From Stutzerimonas stutzeri (GTDB lineage Bacteria > Pseudomonadota > Gammaproteobacteria > Pseudomonadales > Pseudomonadaceae), in assembly GCF_000952685.1 (NCBI RefSeq), contig NZ_JYHV01000015.1, positions 248,001 to 312,000 on the forward strand: a DNA stretch of 64,000 bases, read 5' to 3'. The notes below the pieces were generated by a model, which was not told the DNA's origin, did no database searches, and saw only the letters and a list, made by a program, of their open reading frames with translations. This document shows positions 47,913 to 59,484 of the stretch, piece by piece. The stretch's first letter is position 1, and the number at the start of each line of letters is the position of its first letter. A program made the translations under genes and the position numbers.

Positions 47913-49641
47913 CCGGTCCGACGCGCTGGCCGGACTGCTCGGCCTTGGTACGCACTCGGCGCGCAAGAGTCATTACCCAGAGCTGGTGGCACGCCTGGAG
48001 GAACTGGAAGCCGAGCGAAATCGCTACAAATGGCTGTTCGAGCATGCCGTGCACGGCATTTTCCAGGCGAGTCTGCAGGAAGGTATCCGAGCCGCCAATC
48101 CGGCGCTGGCTCGAATGCTCGGTTATGCCAGCCCCGCCGAGACGCTCTGGGCGCTGACCGATCTATCCCACCACCTGTTCATGGGCGGTGAAGAGGAGCT
48201 GAAGCAGATCCGTCAGGTTTTGAGTACCCAGCGTGGTCTCTTCGGCTATGAGACTCGGTTGCGGCGCAAGGACGGCAGCACCATCGACGTCATGATGAAC
48301 TTGCTGCTCAAACCCGATGAGGAAGGGCTGGTCGAGGGCTTCGTCGCCGATATCACCGAGCGCAAATTGGCTCAGCTGCGTCTGCTGCAACTCAATGAGC
48401 AGCTCGAGCAGCGTGTTGCAGAACGTACCCTGGAGCTGCGCAAGGCACGCGATGCGGCAGAGGCGGCCAACCACAGCAAGGACAAGTACCTGGCTGCCGC
48501 CAGCCATGACCTGCTGCAGCCGTTGAACGCCGCACGCTTGCTGATTTCGACCCTGCGCGAGCGCGGCTTGCCGGATGCCGAGCAGAACCTCGTCGAGCGC
48601 GCGCATCAGGCGCTGGAAGGCGCCGAGGACCTGTTGGCCGACTTGTTGGACATCTCCAAGCTGGACCAACAGGCCATCAAGCCAGACATCGATATCTACC
48701 GCCTAGACGAAGTGCTGTTGCCGCTGGTCTCCGAATTCCAGTCCGTAGCCGAAGCGAAAGGGCTCGGCTTCGAGCACTTCGTCCCGGCCTACGCGCTGCG
48801 CAGCGATTTCAGGTTGCTGACGCGAATTCTGCGCAATTTTCTCAGCAACGCCTGCCGCTATACGGACGCCGGGCGGGTGTTGCTGGGCGCGCGCAAACGT
48901 GGCGAGTTTCTGCGCATCGAGGTTTGGGATACGGGCCGGGGTATCGAAGCGGATCAGTTGCAGGCGATCTTCCTTGAATTCAACCAACTTGGCGTGCAGC
49001 GTGCTGCCGAGCGCGCCGGGGTCGGGCTCGGCCTGGCCATTGTCGATCGCATCGCGACGATGCTCGATTACCGGGTGCAGGTGCGCTCGCGACCGAGACG
49101 GGGTTCGGTCTTCAGCATCGATGTACCCTTGGCCGACAATCCCACGGCGCCACCTGCTGAAGCGCCGATGATGGGGCCAGTGCTCGGCGACCCATTGCCG
49201 GGTCGGCGCCTGTTAGTCCTGGATAACGAGCTGAGCATTCTGCACAGCATGGCGGCATTGCTGGGGCAGTGGGGCTGCGAAGTCCTGACCGCCACTGACG
49301 AAGCGGCGGCGCTGACCGTGCTGAGCGGCTCGCCTCCGGAGGTGATACTTGCCGATTACCATCTCGATCATGGTGTGACGGGGTGGGACGTGGTGACGGC
49401 GCTACGTGCGCATTACGGTCACGCGATACCCGTGGTCATGGTCACCGCCGATCGCAGCGATGAATGCCGCCGCCAGCTCCAGGGGTTGGGCGTGCCCGTG
49501 CTTAACAAACCGGTCAAGGCCGGGAAAATGCGCTCGGTGTTGAGTCACCTGCTCAACGATAAGCCTGTGCGAGAGGAAACGGCCAAAACTAATCTGGATC
49601 AGTTTCCCAGCCCAAGCGGAACCGATACACTCGCGCCATGA
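47896..49641 (+). CDS. ercS: ErcS, PAS-containing hybrid histidine kinase
   Basis: The 581-residue soluble kinase has a PAS domain at about 45-160, a coiled-coil, HisKA with H204 in AASHDLLQPLNAARLL, an HATPase domain (DTGRGIEADQLQAIF; GVGLGLAIVDRI) and a C-terminal receiver with D487 (ILADYHLD). It is a paralogue of NahK elsewhere in this window. It is part of the exa regulatory network in P. aeruginosa. Translation overlaps ercA upstream and the small secreted protein downstream (ATGA). Confidence 0.9.
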   Translation: MPKHSDRSDALAGLLGLGTHSARKSHYPELVARLEELEAERNRYKWLFEHAVHGIFQASLQEGIRAANPALARMLGYASPAETLWALTDLSHHLFMGGEEELKQIRQVLSTQRGLFGYETRLRRKDGSTIDVMMNLLLKPDEEGLVEGFVADITERKLAQLRLLQLNEQLEQRVAERTLELRKARDAAEAANHSKDKYLAAASHDLLQPLNAARLLISTLRERGLPDAEQNLVERAHQALEGAEDLLADLLDISKLDQQAIKPDIDIYRLDEVLLPLVSEFQSVAEAKGLGFEHFVPAYALRSDFRLLTRILRNFLSNACRYTDAGRVLLGARKRGEFLRIEVWDTGRGIEADQLQAIFLEFNQLGVQRAAERAGVGLGLAIVDRIATMLDYRVQVRSRPRRGSVFSIDVPLADNPTAPPAEAPMMGPVLGDPLPGRRLLVLDNELSILHSMAALLGQWGCEVLTATDEAAALTVLSGSPPEVILADYHLDHGVTGWDVVTALRAHYGHAIPVVMVTADRSDECRRQLQGLGVPVLNKPVKAGKMRSVLSHLLNDKPVREETAKTNLDQFPSPSGTDTLAP

Positions 49642-50009
49642 AACGCCATCTACGGTTGTGGTTCGTTCTCTTGATCAGTCTGGTGCTTCCCGTCAACGGG
49701 ATGGCCGCTTTCGAGCTGGGTTCCGAACCCTGCCAGATGGGCGGCTCGATGAGCGCCATGGCAGCGCCCGCAGACCATCTGGCGCATGCGGACAGCCCGG
49801 CCATGAACGCCGCCGACGACTCCGGGCATACGCACGACGATGACGGAGCGCCGTGTCCGAGCGGCCAGCAGTGCAAGTCCGGCAGCATGCTGTTGCTGGA
49901 TATGGCCCGTCCAATGCCCGCGAGCGCACCACTGAAAATGGCCGTCTATTTCCCGGACGCCATTCCCACCCCTGTCGACGACAACCACTGGCGTCCACCC
50001 CGCGTCTGA
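49638..50009 (+). CDS. Small secreted His/Asp/Met-rich protein upstream of the cus operon
   Basis: The 123-residue protein has a signal peptide (MKRHLRLWFVLLISLVLPVN, cut near GMA). The mature part has Met- and His-rich acidic sequence such as MGGSMSAMAAP and DSGHTHDDDGAPC, with Cys residues that could bind metal. Small proteins like this often lie before Pseudomonas copper-efflux cusCBA genes. Its start overlaps ercS by 4 bp, but it probably belongs with the metal operon. Function not known; a periplasmic copper buffer is possible. Confidence 0.65.
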   Translation: MKRHLRLWFVLLISLVLPVNGMAAFELGSEPCQMGGSMSAMAAPADHLAHADSPAMNAADDSGHTHDDDGAPCPSGQQCKSGSMLLLDMARPMPASAPLKMAVYFPDAIPTPVDDNHWRPPRV

Positions 50010-50101
50010 TTCCTCCGCTGACCTGAGCAGCCCTTCACTGTCGAGGTGATGGGCTCAGTACGTGTGCCTTGCGGCACACCAGCTTCATAGGAATCTTCAA
50101 G

Positions 50102-51352
50102 ATGAAATCCCGATACTTGCACCCCCGTCTGCTTGGCGTGGTGGTGTGCTGCGGCGCGATGCTGTTGCCAACGCTGGCTGGCGCACTGACATTGGAACAG
50201 GCGCTGCAGCTCGCCGAGCAGCAGTCACCCTCGCTCGAGGCTGAAGCCTCGAAACTGATCGCAGCCAGGCAGAATGCTACGCCGGCGGGTGAGCTGCCCG
50301 ATCCGAAGTTGCTGTTTGGCGTGCAGAACCTGCCTATCGAAGGGGGCGCGGCCTGGCGTCTCGGCGAGGAGGGCATGACCATGCGGATGGTCGGCTTGAT
50401 GCAGGACGTCCCCAACCGCGACAAGCGCAATGCCCGTGTCGAACTCGCGCAAGCCAGTGTTGGCCGTGCCGAAGCGGAGCGTCAGGTCGAGAAGCTCAAA
50501 GTGCGCCAGGCCACTGCACAGGCCTGGATCGCCACTCATACGATCGAGCGCAAGCTCGAACTGTTCAAGGCGCTGTTCGATGAGAACCGCCTGCTGGCCG
50601 AGACCGTGCAGGCAAGGATTGCCGGACGCCGCGGGCAGATCGCCGACAGCGTGATACCCCGCCAGGAGGCGGCTTTGCTAGCCGAGCGTGAGGACGAACT
50701 GGTGCGCTTGCGCAGCCAGTCGCGCGCGGCGCTGGCACGTTGGATCGGCGATGCGGGCCAGAATCCGCTGAGCGGCGACCTGCCCAGCTTGGCCGTGAAC
50801 GAGCAAGCGCTCATGGAGCGGTTGTACCGCCATCCGCAACTTGCCGCGTATGAGCCGATGTTGCGTGAGGCACAAGCGCGCATCGGCGAAGCCACGGCCG
50901 ACAGGAAGCCGGACTGGAGCTGGGAAGTCGACTACCTCAAGCGTGGCCGGGAATATGGCGACATGGTCAATCTGGTGTTCAGTTTCGACCTGCCGATTTT
51001 CCAGCGCTCACGGCAAAGCCCGCGCATAGCGGCAACACACGCGCAACTCAACCAGCTCGAAGCCGAGCGCGAGGCCAGTCGGAGAGCCTTCGCCGAGCAG
51101 TTGGCCGGTGATCTGGCCGAACTCGAACGAGTTCGACGCGCCCTGGTGCGCACCAGCGAGGTGTTTCTGCCACTGGCCCGCGAGCGGGCGGAGTTGACCC
51201 TGGCCGGATATCGCGCCGGGACTGGCGAGCTGGATGCCGTGCTCGCCGCCCGTCGCGAACTGATCGAAACCCGCCTGAAACAGATCGATCTGCAGGGCCT
51301 GCAAGCCGTTGCGGCCGCCCGCCTGAATTTCGCCTATGGAGACGCCCAATGA
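50102..51352 (+). CDS. cusC: CusC-like outer-membrane efflux protein (TolC family)
   Basis: The 416-residue protein has a signal peptide (cut near AGA) and two TolC-type coiled-coil repeats, e.g. LTLEQALQLAEQQSPSLEAEASKL and VFSFDLPIFQRSRQSPRI. It is the outer-membrane channel of a heavy-metal RND efflux system with the next two genes. The ATG at 50102 follows AGGAA. Confidence 0.85.
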   Translation: MKSRYLHPRLLGVVVCCGAMLLPTLAGALTLEQALQLAEQQSPSLEAEASKLIAARQNATPAGELPDPKLLFGVQNLPIEGGAAWRLGEEGMTMRMVGLMQDVPNRDKRNARVELAQASVGRAEAERQVEKLKVRQATAQAWIATHTIERKLELFKALFDENRLLAETVQARIAGRRGQIADSVIPRQEAALLAEREDELVRLRSQSRAALARWIGDAGQNPLSGDLPSLAVNEQALMERLYRHPQLAAYEPMLREAQARIGEATADRKPDWSWEVDYLKRGREYGDMVNLVFSFDLPIFQRSRQSPRIAATHAQLNQLEAEREASRRAFAEQLAGDLAELERVRRALVRTSEVFLPLARERAELTLAGYRAGTGELDAVLAARRELIETRLKQIDLQGLQAVAAARLNFAYGDAQ

Positions 51353-52845
51353 GCCGGATATCAGCGAAAACCATCATAGCGATCGGCTTGGCTGCACTGG
51401 CCGGCTCTGCCGGCGGTTACTGGTTGGCACAGGAACAATCCCACTCGGTCATGCCGCAGGCGTCGGCGCAAACCGGGGCGGCTTCGTCCACGCGAAAAGT
51501 CCTCTATTGGTACGACCCGATGGTGCCGCAGCATAAATTCGACAAGCCGGGTAAATCGCCATTCATGGACATGCAACTGGTGCCTCGCTACGCCGATGAG
51601 AGCGGCGATGCAGCTAGCATCAGCATCGATCCGAGCGTGACGCAGAACCTCGGCGTGCGGCTGGCGACAGTCACCTGGGGCGAACTCGCCAGCCGGGTCG
51701 AGGCGGTTGGTGTACTGGGCTATAACGCGCGCGACGTGGCACTCGTGCAAGCGCGTGCGGCGGGATTCGTCGAGCGGGTATATCGCCTCGCGCCGGGTGA
51801 CGTTCTGGAAAAAGGTGCGCCGCTGGTCGATCTGCTGATTCCCGAGTGGGCGGCCGCGCAGGAGGAGTTTCTTGCCCTGCGGCGTGTCGGCGAGCCGGCC
51901 CTGCTCGAAGGTGCTCGTCAACGCTTGCGTCTGGCGGGTATGCCCGCAGATGTCATCCGCCAGCTGGAGCGCAGCAGCAAGGTCCGTACCCAACTGACTA
52001 TTCACACACCCATCGGTGGCGTGTTGCAGGACCTTGCCGTACGTGAAGGGATGAGTATATCGGCCGGTGCTCCGCTGGCGTCGATCAACGGATTGCAGAG
52101 CGTCTGGCTCGAAGTCGCCGTCCCGGAAGCACAGGGCTGGGCGATACGTGTCGGCCAGAACGCCAGCGCCCGGCTGTCGGCGTTGGACGGCGAAGCGATC
52201 GAGGGCAGCGTGACCGCTGTGTTACCTGAAGCCACCGCCGCCAGCCGCACGTTACGTGTCCGCATCGAACTGCCCAACCCTGACGGGATTCTTCGTCCCG
52301 GCCTGACGGCAAGCGTGACCCTGGCCGATGCCGGCACCGAACCGGTGCTGCTGATTCCCAGCGAGGCGGTGATCCGTACCGGCAAGCGGGCCCTGGTTAT
52401 GGTGGCCGAGCCGGGCGGCCGCTACCGGCCCGTCGAGGTTCGTTTGGGGGCGGACAGTGGCAGCCGGACGGCGATTCTCCAGGGGCTCGAGGAAGGTCAA
52501 CAGGTCGTGGCGTCCGGGCAATTTCTGATCGACTCCGAGGCCAGTCTGCGAGGGCTCACCGCCGCGACACTCGAAGTGCCTAAGCCCGCTCTCGACGCTT
52601 CCAGCGCGGCCCCCGCGTTGCACGCCTCGGAAGGGCGCATCGTCGAGCTCGACGAACAGTCGGTGAAGATCTCGCATGATCCATTCCATACCCTCGGCAT
52701 GCCGGGTATGACCATGCGTTTCGCGGTGGCCAACCCTCATCTATTGCACGACGTGGCAGTAGAGGACCGGGTGGACTTCGCCGTGCGCGAAACCTCCAGC
52801 GGTCTGGTGATCGAGCGTCTGCAGAAGCAGGAGCAACAGCAATGA
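51349..52845 (+). CDS. cusB: CusB-CusF fused periplasmic adaptor
   Basis: The 498-residue membrane-fusion protein has an N-terminal signal/anchor (about 8-25) and a heavy-metal-binding segment ([20 protein letters not shown], about 52-71, followed by MDMQLVP). Barrel-sandwich/alpha-hairpin domains come next, and a C-terminal CusF-like domain at about 425-495 carries [16 protein letters not shown]. In E. coli CusF that loop has a Trp ligand; here Met takes its place. It connects CusA and CusC, and the fused CusF domain would load copper or silver. It overlaps both neighbours by 4 bp. Confidence 0.88.
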   Translation: MSRISAKTIIAIGLAALAGSAGGYWLAQEQSHSVMPQASAQTGAASSTRKVLYWYDPMVPQHKFDKPGKSPFMDMQLVPRYADESGDAASISIDPSVTQNLGVRLATVTWGELASRVEAVGVLGYNARDVALVQARAAGFVERVYRLAPGDVLEKGAPLVDLLIPEWAAAQEEFLALRRVGEPALLEGARQRLRLAGMPADVIRQLERSSKVRTQLTIHTPIGGVLQDLAVREGMSISAGAPLASINGLQSVWLEVAVPEAQGWAIRVGQNASARLSALDGEAIEGSVTAVLPEATAASRTLRVRIELPNPDGILRPGLTASVTLADAGTEPVLLIPSEAVIRTGKRALVMVAEPGGRYRPVEVRLGADSGSRTAILQGLEEGQQVVASGQFLIDSEASLRGLTAATLEVPKPALDASSAAPALHASEGRIVELDEQSVKISHDPFHTLGMPGMTMRFAVANPHLLHDVAVEDRVDFAVRETSSGLVIERLQKQEQQQ

Positions 52846-55800
52846 TCGCCGCGCTGATTCGCTGGTCGGTAGTCAATCGTTTCCTCGTTCTGCTGGCAAC
52901 GCTGCTAATGACAGCTGTGGGCATCTGGGCGCTTCGCACCACGCCCATCGATGCGCTACCGGATTTGTCCGATGTGCAAGTGATCATCCGCACGCCGTAT
53001 CCGGGCCAGGCGCCGCAGATCGTCGAGAATCAGGTGACCTATCCGCTGACCACCACCATGCTCTCGGTACCGGGGGCGAAGACGGTGCGCGGGTATTCGT
53101 TCTTTGGCGATAGCTACGTCTACGTACTGTTCGAGGACGACACAGATCTGTACTGGGCGCGCTCACGGGTGCTGGAGTACCTCAGTCAGGTCCAGAGCCG
53201 GTTGCCGGCCAACGCCAAGCCTTCGCTCGGCCCGGATGCCACCGGCGTCGGCTGGATCTACCAGTACGCACTGGTCGATCGCAGCGGTACGCATGACCTG
53301 GCGCAACTGCGCAGCCTGCAGGACTGGTTTCTCAAGTATGAGCTGATCACGCTGCCCAACGTCGCTGAAGTCGCCACTATCGGCGGCATGGTCAAGCAGT
53401 ATCAGGTGGTGCTCGATCCGCTGAAGATGGCCAGCGTTGCGGTGACCCAGGCGCAGGTGATCGAAGCCATCGGCAACGCTAATCAGGAAGCCGGCGGTGC
53501 CGTGCTGGAACTGGCTGAAACCGAATACATGGTGCGTGCCTCGGGCTACCTGAAGACGCTCGATGATTTTCGCAACATCCCGCTGCGGCTCAGCGAGGCC
53601 GGTGTGCCGGTGATGCTCGGTGACGTTGCGCACATCCAGCTCGGCCCAGAGATGCGCCGTGGTATCGCCGAGCTCGACGGCGAGGGCGAAACCGTCGGCG
53701 GTGTGGTCATCCTGCGCAGCGGCAAGAACGCGCGGGAAACCCTGGCCGCGGTGCACGCCAAGCTCGATACATTGAAGAAGAGTCTGCCGGCGGGCGTGGA
53801 GATCGTCACCAGTTACGACCGCAGCCAGCTGATCGACCGCGCGGTGGAGAACCTCGGGTTCAAATTGCTGGAGGAATTCGTGGTCGTCGCGCTGGTGTGC
53901 GGGATGTTCCTCTGGCATCTGCGCTCATCACTGGTGGCCATCGTCTCGTTGCCGATCGGCGTGCTGATCGCCTTCGCGGTGATGCGCTATCAGGGCATCA
54001 ACGCCAACATCATGTCGCTCGGCGGCATCGCCATTGCCATCGGTGCCATGGTCGATGCCGCCGTAGTGATGATCGAGAACGCGCACAAGAGGGTTGAAGC
54101 CTGGCGCCACGCCAATCCGGGCCGAACCCTGGAAGGCGAGGAACACTGGCGCCTGATGATCGCCGCAGCGCAGGAAGTGGGCCCGGCACTGTTCTTCTGC
54201 CTGCTCATCATCACCCTGTCATTCATCCCGGTGTTCACGCTCGAGGCCCAGGAGGGTCGGCTGTTCGGGCCTCTGGCGTTCACCAAGACCTATGCGATGG
54301 CGGCGGCGGCCGGGCTTTCGGTGACTCTGGTGCCCGTGCTGATGGGCTATTGGATTCGCGGGCGCCTGCCTGACGAGTCGCGTAATCCGCTCAACCGGGG
54401 CCTGATTCGCATCTACCGCCCGGCGCTGGAGGCGGTACTGGAGCGTCCGAAGACAACCATTGCCGTCGCGCTGCTGGTGCTCGCCACCACGCTGTGGCCG
54501 ATGACGCGCCTGGGCGGGGAGTTTTTGCCGCCGATGGATGAGGGCGATTTGCTGTACATGCCATCGGCACTGCCCGGCCTGTCGGCACAAAAGGCCGCTC
54601 AGCTGCTGCAGCAGACCGACCGGATGATCCGTACCGTGCCGGAAGTCTCCCGAGTGTTCGGCAAGGCCGGACGCGCCGAGTCCGCTACCGATCCGGCGCC
54701 ACTGGAGATGTTCGAGACGACTATTCAGTTCAAGCCTCGAGACCAATGGCGTGACGGGATGACGCCACAAAAGCTGGTGGATGAGCTGGACCGCGCGGTC
54801 CAGGTGCCCGGCCTGACGAATATCTGGATTCCGCCGATCCGTAACCGCATCGACATGCTCGCCACGGGAATCAAGAGCCCCATCGGGGTCAAGATCGCCG
54901 GTGCCAATCTGGAGGAAATCGACCGTATCAGTCAGCAGGTCGAAGCGGTCGCCAAGGCTGTGCCAGGCGTCAGCTCGGCGTTGGCCGAACGGCTGGTCGG
55001 TGGGCGCTATATCGACATCGACATCGATCGTCAGGATGCCGCGCGCTACGGCTTGAATATCGCCGACGTGCAGTCGATCGTTTCCAGCGCCATCGGCGGC
55101 GCCGTCATCGGCGAGACAGTGGAGGGGTTGGCGCGTTATCCGATCAGCGTGCGCTATGCGCGGGAATGGCGCGACTCGCCGGACGCCCTGGAGCAGCTGC
55201 CCATTCTTACGCCAAAAGGCAGTCAGATCACGCTGGGCAGTGTGGCGCGGGTCCAGGTCAGCGACGGACCACCGATGCTGCGCAGCGAGAATGCGCGGCT
55301 CACCGGCTGGGTGTACATCGATGTGCGAGGTCGTGACATCGCCTCGGTGGTGGCCGACTTGCGCGAAGCGGTCGATGCCACGGTGAAGTTGCAGCCGGGC
55401 ATGAGCCTCAGCTACTCGGGCCAGTTCGAGTTTCTCGAACGCGCCAACGCACGCCTCAAGCTGGTGGTTCCGGCGACCCTGTTGATCATCTTCGTGCTGC
55501 TCTATCTGACCTTCGGTCGCTTCGATGAAGCGCTGTTGATCATGCTGACGCTACCGTTCGCCCTCACCGGCGGGGTGTGGTTCCTCTATCTGATGGGCTT
55601 CAACCTGTCGGTGGCCACCGGCGTCGGTTTCATCGCACTGGCGGGAGTGGCTGCGGAGTTCGGCGTGATCATGCTGCTTTATTTGAAGAACGCCTGGATC
55701 GAGCAGCAGCGTGTCGGAAAGGACGACGCCGCCGGCTTATATGCGGCTATTCGTGAAGGTGCCGTGCAACGGGTACGGCCCAAGGCAATGACGGTGGCGG

Positions 55801-56030
55801 TGATCGTTGCCGGTCTGCTGCCGATCTTCTGGGGCGCGGGGACCGGCAGCGAGGTGATGAGCCGCATCGCCGCGCCAATGGTGGGTGGCATGCTCAGCGC
55901 GCCGCTGCTGTCGTTGTTCGTGATACCGGCAGCGTTCCGGCTGATGCGCCGCCCGGACGATGTCCGACAGCGGTGCGCGGGTCGACCTGAACGACACGAG
56001 CCGGATTTTGTGAGTCCAGCCGAGCGCTGA
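52842..56030 (+). CDS. cusA: CusA-type heavy-metal RND transporter
   Basis: The 1062-residue inner-membrane pump has 12 membrane helices and two large periplasmic loops. The central signature [20 protein letters not shown] is of the HME-4 (monovalent Cu/Ag) type rather than the CzcA type. [20 protein letters not shown], split here from the first loop, also fits. It uses the proton gradient to push Cu(I)/Ag(I) out through CusB/CusC. It is the last gene of the operon and converges on arsJ with no gap. Confidence 0.92.
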   Translation: MIAALIRWSVVNRFLVLLATLLMTAVGIWALRTTPIDALPDLSDVQVIIRTPYPGQAPQIVENQVTYPLTTTMLSVPGAKTVRGYSFFGDSYVYVLFEDDTDLYWARSRVLEYLSQVQSRLPANAKPSLGPDATGVGWIYQYALVDRSGTHDLAQLRSLQDWFLKYELITLPNVAEVATIGGMVKQYQVVLDPLKMASVAVTQAQVIEAIGNANQEAGGAVLELAETEYMVRASGYLKTLDDFRNIPLRLSEAGVPVMLGDVAHIQLGPEMRRGIAELDGEGETVGGVVILRSGKNARETLAAVHAKLDTLKKSLPAGVEIVTSYDRSQLIDRAVENLGFKLLEEFVVVALVCGMFLWHLRSSLVAIVSLPIGVLIAFAVMRYQGINANIMSLGGIAIAIGAMVDAAVVMIENAHKRVEAWRHANPGRTLEGEEHWRLMIAAAQEVGPALFFCLLIITLSFIPVFTLEAQEGRLFGPLAFTKTYAMAAAAGLSVTLVPVLMGYWIRGRLPDESRNPLNRGLIRIYRPALEAVLERPKTTIAVALLVLATTLWPMTRLGGEFLPPMDEGDLLYMPSALPGLSAQKAAQLLQQTDRMIRTVPEVSRVFGKAGRAESATDPAPLEMFETTIQFKPRDQWRDGMTPQKLVDELDRAVQVPGLTNIWIPPIRNRIDMLATGIKSPIGVKIAGANLEEIDRISQQVEAVAKAVPGVSSALAERLVGGRYIDIDIDRQDAARYGLNIADVQSIVSSAIGGAVIGETVEGLARYPISVRYAREWRDSPDALEQLPILTPKGSQITLGSVARVQVSDGPPMLRSENARLTGWVYIDVRGRDIASVVADLREAVDATVKLQPGMSLSYSGQFEFLERANARLKLVVPATLLIIFVLLYLTFGRFDEALLIMLTLPFALTGGVWFLYLMGFNLSVATGVGFIALAGVAAEFGVIMLLYLKNAWIEQQRVGKDDAAGLYAAIREGAVQRVRPKAMTVAVIVAGLLPIFWGAGTGSEVMSRIAAPMVGGMLSAPLLSLFVIPAAFRLMRRPDDVRQRCAGRPERHEPDFVSPAER

Positions 56031-57263
56031 TCAGCCGGCCGATGGGCCTGCCTGACCATGCCGAGGCAGGCCCGTCGAAATCAGGGCTGCCAGCAGCACG
56101 AAGCTGCTCGAGACCCACAGGCAAGCCTCCAGGCCGTAGCGCTGGTAGATCCAGCCGGACAGCAGCGTCCCCAGCAACCGGCCGAGGGCGTTGGACATGT
56201 AGTAGAAACCAACATCCAGCGACACGCCGTCGGCCTTGGCATAGGAAACGATGAGGTAGCTGTGCAGCGACGAGTTCACGGCGAACAGCGCACCAAATAG
56301 CAGGAGGCCGCCGAGCAGCACCGTCTCGGTCGACATGCCGCTGCCCATTCCCAGAGCAATGGCCGCCGGTAGACCGGCCAGCAGCAACGCCCAGATGAAC
56401 GCCGCGCGGCCGTCCGGAACCTGGTCGCGCTGCTTGCCCGTGATGGCGGGGGCGAAGCTCTGAATGATGCCGTAGCCAATCACCCAGAGCGCGAGAAAGC
56501 CGCCAACCTGCCAGAAGTCCCAGCCAAACACAGACGATAGATAGACCGGCAGTGCAACCACGAACCAGACGTCACGCGCACCGAACAGAAACAGCCGTGC
56601 GGCTGACAGAACGTTGATGGCGCGACTCTTGGACAGCAGCTCGCGAAACTTCGGCTTTGCCTTGGCCTTGCCCAGGTCTTTTTTCAGCAGGAACAGGCTG
56701 GCGCTCCAGATCACCGCCAATGCGATGGCCATGCCCAGCAGTGATCCCCGAAAGCCGATGCCTGCGAGCAAGGCTCCTCCGAGGAAAAAGCCCACGCCCT
56801 TGAGCGCGTTCTTCGAGCCGGTGAGCACCGCCACCCACCTATACAGCGTGCCTTGTCGATCCTCAGGTACCAACAGCTTGATCGAGCTTTTGGCACTCAT
56901 CTTGTTCAGATCCTTGGCGATGCCGGAGAGCGCCTGCGCACCCATCACCCAGGCAATCGTCAGCCACGCTGCGGGTACGGTGAGCATCAGCAGTGCCACT
57001 ACCTGCAGCGCCAAGCCAACGTTCATGGTGCGGTTGAGTCCGAGTCGCGCGCCCAGGTATCCGCCGATCAGATTGGTGACGACCCCGAATATCTCGTAGA
57101 ACAGGAACAGCGCGGCAATCTGCAGCGGCGTATAGCCGAGCGTATGGAAATGCAGCACGACCAGCATGCGCAGCGCACCGTCGGTCAGGGTGAAGGCCCA
57201 ATAGTTGCCGGTGACCAGCAAGTACTGGCGAACATCCGGTGCAAGGCGGGTGAGGGCGTGCAT
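56031..57263 (-). CDS. arsJ: ArsJ, organoarsenical exporter
   Basis: The 410-residue MFS protein has the ArsJ sequence pattern (NYWAFTLTDGALRMLVVLHF at the N-terminus, GIAKDLNKMSAKSSIKLL, KNALKGVGFFLGG). It sits directly after an ars-type GAPDH gene. It exports 1-arseno-3-phosphoglycerate made by that GAPDH from arsenate. About 12 membrane segments. RBS AGGACTTCTT before the ATG. Confidence 0.93.
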   Translation of the reverse strand: MHALTRLAPDVRQYLLVTGNYWAFTLTDGALRMLVVLHFHTLGYTPLQIAALFLFYEIFGVVTNLIGGYLGARLGLNRTMNVGLALQVVALLMLTVPAAWLTIAWVMGAQALSGIAKDLNKMSAKSSIKLLVPEDRQGTLYRWVAVLTGSKNALKGVGFFLGGALLAGIGFRGSLLGMAIALAVIWSASLFLLKKDLGKAKAKPKFRELLSKSRAINVLSAARLFLFGARDVWFVVALPVYLSSVFGWDFWQVGGFLALWVIGYGIIQSFAPAITGKQRDQVPDGRAAFIWALLLAGLPAAIALGMGSGMSTETVLLGGLLLFGALFAVNSSLHSYLIVSYAKADGVSLDVGFYYMSNALGRLLGTLLSGWIYQRYGLEACLWVSSSFVLLAALISTGLPRHGQAGPSAG

Positions 57264-57354
57264 AAGAAGTCCTGATGCGTTGCACTAGCGGTGCGATTCG
57301 TGGCGGAGCTGAGCGAATGCCGCGATCAGGCCGAGCCCGATCGTTGTCGGTTCG

Positions 57355-58362
57355 TTAGCCGGTCAGGCCGACTTTGCGCGCTAGTTCAACGGTACGGTTG
57401 GCGTAGCCCCACTCATTGTCGTACCAGGCGTAGAGCTTCACCTGAGTTCCATTGACGACCATGGTCGACAGCGCGTCGATGATCGAGGATCGCGGATCGG
57501 TACGGTAGTCGATGGAAACCAGTGGGCGCTCTTCGTAACCCAGGATGCCCCGGAGGGGGCCTTCGCTCGCGGCCGCCTGCAGCAACTGGTTGACCTCATC
57601 GATGCTAGTCGGGCGTTCCACCTCGAATACACAATCGGTTAGCGAGGCGTTCGCCAGCGGAACACGCACTGCGTGGCCGTTGAGCTTGCCGCGTAGTTCG
57701 GGAAAGATCTCTGCGATGGCTGTCGCCGAACCGGTGGTAGTGGGGATCAGGCTCATGCCCGACGCGCGCGCCCGTCGCAGATCCTTGTGTGGTTGATCTA
57801 GGATGCTCTGGGTATTGGTCAGGTCGTGAATGGTAGTGATCGAACCGTGACGGATGCCCAGATGCTCGTGGATCACCTTGACTACCGGTGCCAGACAATT
57901 GGTGGTGCAAGACGCGGCGGTGACGATACGGTGTTGCGCAGGATCGAACAACTCGTCGTTGACGCCCATGACGATATTGAGAGCACCGGCTTCTTTGACC
58001 GGCGCGCTGACCACGACGCGTTTCACGCCCTGCCGTAAATAGTCTTGCAGAATTTCGACGGTCTTCATCTTGCCGCTGGCTTCGATCACCAGATCGCAAT
58101 CGGACCAGTCGCTGTCTGCGATCGCCTTGTTCGCGGTCACTCGGATCCGCTTGCGCTCGATCACCAGGCAGTCGTCAGCGCTGCGCGCCTCGTGCTGCCA
58201 GCGGCCATGCACCGAATCGAAGTTCAGCAGATGGGCATGAGTGGCGGCATCGCCGGCCGGGTCGTTGATGCGGATGAATTCCAGCTCTGGCCAGGCCCAG
58301 GCGGCGCGCAGGGCCAGACGTCCGATACGGCCGAAGCCGTTGATGCCTACTTTGATCGTCAT
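57355..58362 (-). CDS. ars-associated glyceraldehyde-3-phosphate dehydrogenase
   Basis: The 335-residue GAPDH has the Rossmann motif [20 protein letters not shown], the catalytic Cys in [20 protein letters not shown] and [20 protein letters not shown] at the end. In ars operons this enzyme uses arsenate in place of phosphate and makes 1-arseno-3-phosphoglycerate for ArsJ. Start 58362 has GGAG upstream; the longer frame is not needed. It is 91 bp before arsJ in the same direction. Confidence 0.93.
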   Translation of the reverse strand: MTIKVGINGFGRIGRLALRAAWAWPELEFIRINDPAGDAATHAHLLNFDSVHGRWQHEARSADDCLVIERKRIRVTANKAIADSDWSDCDLVIEASGKMKTVEILQDYLRQGVKRVVVSAPVKEAGALNIVMGVNDELFDPAQHRIVTAASCTTNCLAPVVKVIHEHLGIRHGSITTIHDLTNTQSILDQPHKDLRRARASGMSLIPTTTGSATAIAEIFPELRGKLNGHAVRVPLANASLTDCVFEVERPTSIDEVNQLLQAAASEGPLRGILGYEERPLVSIDYRTDPRSSIIDALSTMVVNGTQVKLYAWYDNEWGYANRTVELARKVGLTG

Positions 58363-58385
58363 GAAAGCCACTCCATCTATATGAT

Positions 58386-58712
58386 TCAGGTCGTTCGTGG
58401 GGCAAACATGATGATTGCCATGCCGAGCAAGGCCACGGCGCAGCCGAGCAGGTCCCAGTAGGTTGGCCGCACGCCGTCCACCAGCCACAGCCAGAGCATC
58501 GCCACGCCAACGTAGATGCCACCGTAGGCCGCATACACCCGCCCCGCGGCGGTCGGATGCAGCGACAACAACCAGGCAAACAGGGCCAGCGACAGGGCGG
58601 CGGGTACCAGCAGCCAGATGCTCTTGCCTTGCTTGAGCCAGAGATAGGGCAGGTAGCAGCCGATGATTTCCGCAACGGCGGTGATGGCGAACAGCGCAAC
58701 GGTATTGAGCAT
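58386..58712 (-). CDS. YnfA-family (UPF0060) small membrane protein
   Basis: The 108-residue protein has four membrane helices and the YnfA signature ([38 protein letters not shown]). YnfA proteins resemble SMR-type transporters. It lies between arsH and the GAPDH gene, 23 bp before the latter, so it belongs to the ars operon. Any role in arsenic export is not established. Confidence 0.88.
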   Translation of the reverse strand: MLNTVALFAITAVAEIIGCYLPYLWLKQGKSIWLLVPAALSLALFAWLLSLHPTAAGRVYAAYGGIYVGVAMLWLWLVDGVRPTYWDLLGCAVALLGMAIIMFAPRTT

Positions 58713-58738
58713 TCAGGTCTCGCTAAGTGGCGCGTGGT

Positions 58739-59467
58739 TCAGATGGAGCGCTGGTTGACGCGTCGGGATAAAGCTTCAGCCGACTCCTTGCGTTCGGAAT
58801 AGCGATCGACCAGATAGTCCTGACGGCCGCGTAATAGAAGGGTGAATTTCATCAGCTCCTCCATGACGTCAACCAGTCGGTCATAGAAGGCGGACGGCTT
58901 CATGCGGCCAGCGTCGTCGAACTCGAGAAATGCCTTGGGCACCGACGACTGATTGGGGATGGTGAACATACGCATCCAGCGACCCAACACGCGCAGCTGA
59001 TTGACCACGTTGAACGACTGCGAGCCGCCGCAGACCTGCATCACCGCGAGGGTTTTGCCTTGCGTGGGCCGAACAGCGCCAAGGGCGAGAGGAACCCAAT
59101 CGATCTGCGCCTTGAATACAGCGCTCATCGAACCGTGCCGCTCCGGAGAGCACCAGACCTGACCTTCCGACCAAGTCATCAGATCGCGCAGCTCCTTGAC
59201 CTTCGGATGCGTGTCTGGCGCGTCGTCGGGCAATGGCAACCCTGACGGATCGAAAATACGGGTCTCGGCGCCAAGCCGCCGCAGCAAACGCGAGGCTTCG
59301 TCGACCATCAGACGGCTGAACGAGCGCTCGCGGTTCGAACCGTACAGCAGAAGAATCCGCGGCGGATGGGGCAGGTCACCTGAATAACCGAGCCTTTCCA
59401 AGTTGGGAAGGGCGAACGACTCGTCTTCGATGTTGGGTAAATGCGACTGCAGATCGGTATCGGTCAT
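58739..59467 (-). CDS. arsH: ArsH, NADPH-dependent FMN reductase of the arsenic cluster
   Basis: The 242-residue flavoprotein has the ArsH/NADPH-dependent-FMN-reductase motif [20 protein letters not shown] and [23 protein letters not shown]. It reduces flavin and can oxidise trivalent organoarsenicals. The ATG at 59467 follows AAGGAGCCC. It is 17 bp downstream of arsR in the same operon. Confidence 0.93.
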   Translation of the reverse strand: MTDTDLQSHLPNIEDESFALPNLERLGYSGDLPHPPRILLLYGSNRERSFSRLMVDEASRLLRRLGAETRIFDPSGLPLPDDAPDTHPKVKELRDLMTWSEGQVWCSPERHGSMSAVFKAQIDWVPLALGAVRPTQGKTLAVMQVCGGSQSFNVVNQLRVLGRWMRMFTIPNQSSVPKAFLEFDDAGRMKPSAFYDRLVDVMEELMKFTLLLRGRQDYLVDRYSERKESAEALSRRVNQRSI

Positions 59468-59484
59468 GTGGGCTCCTTGTTCGC

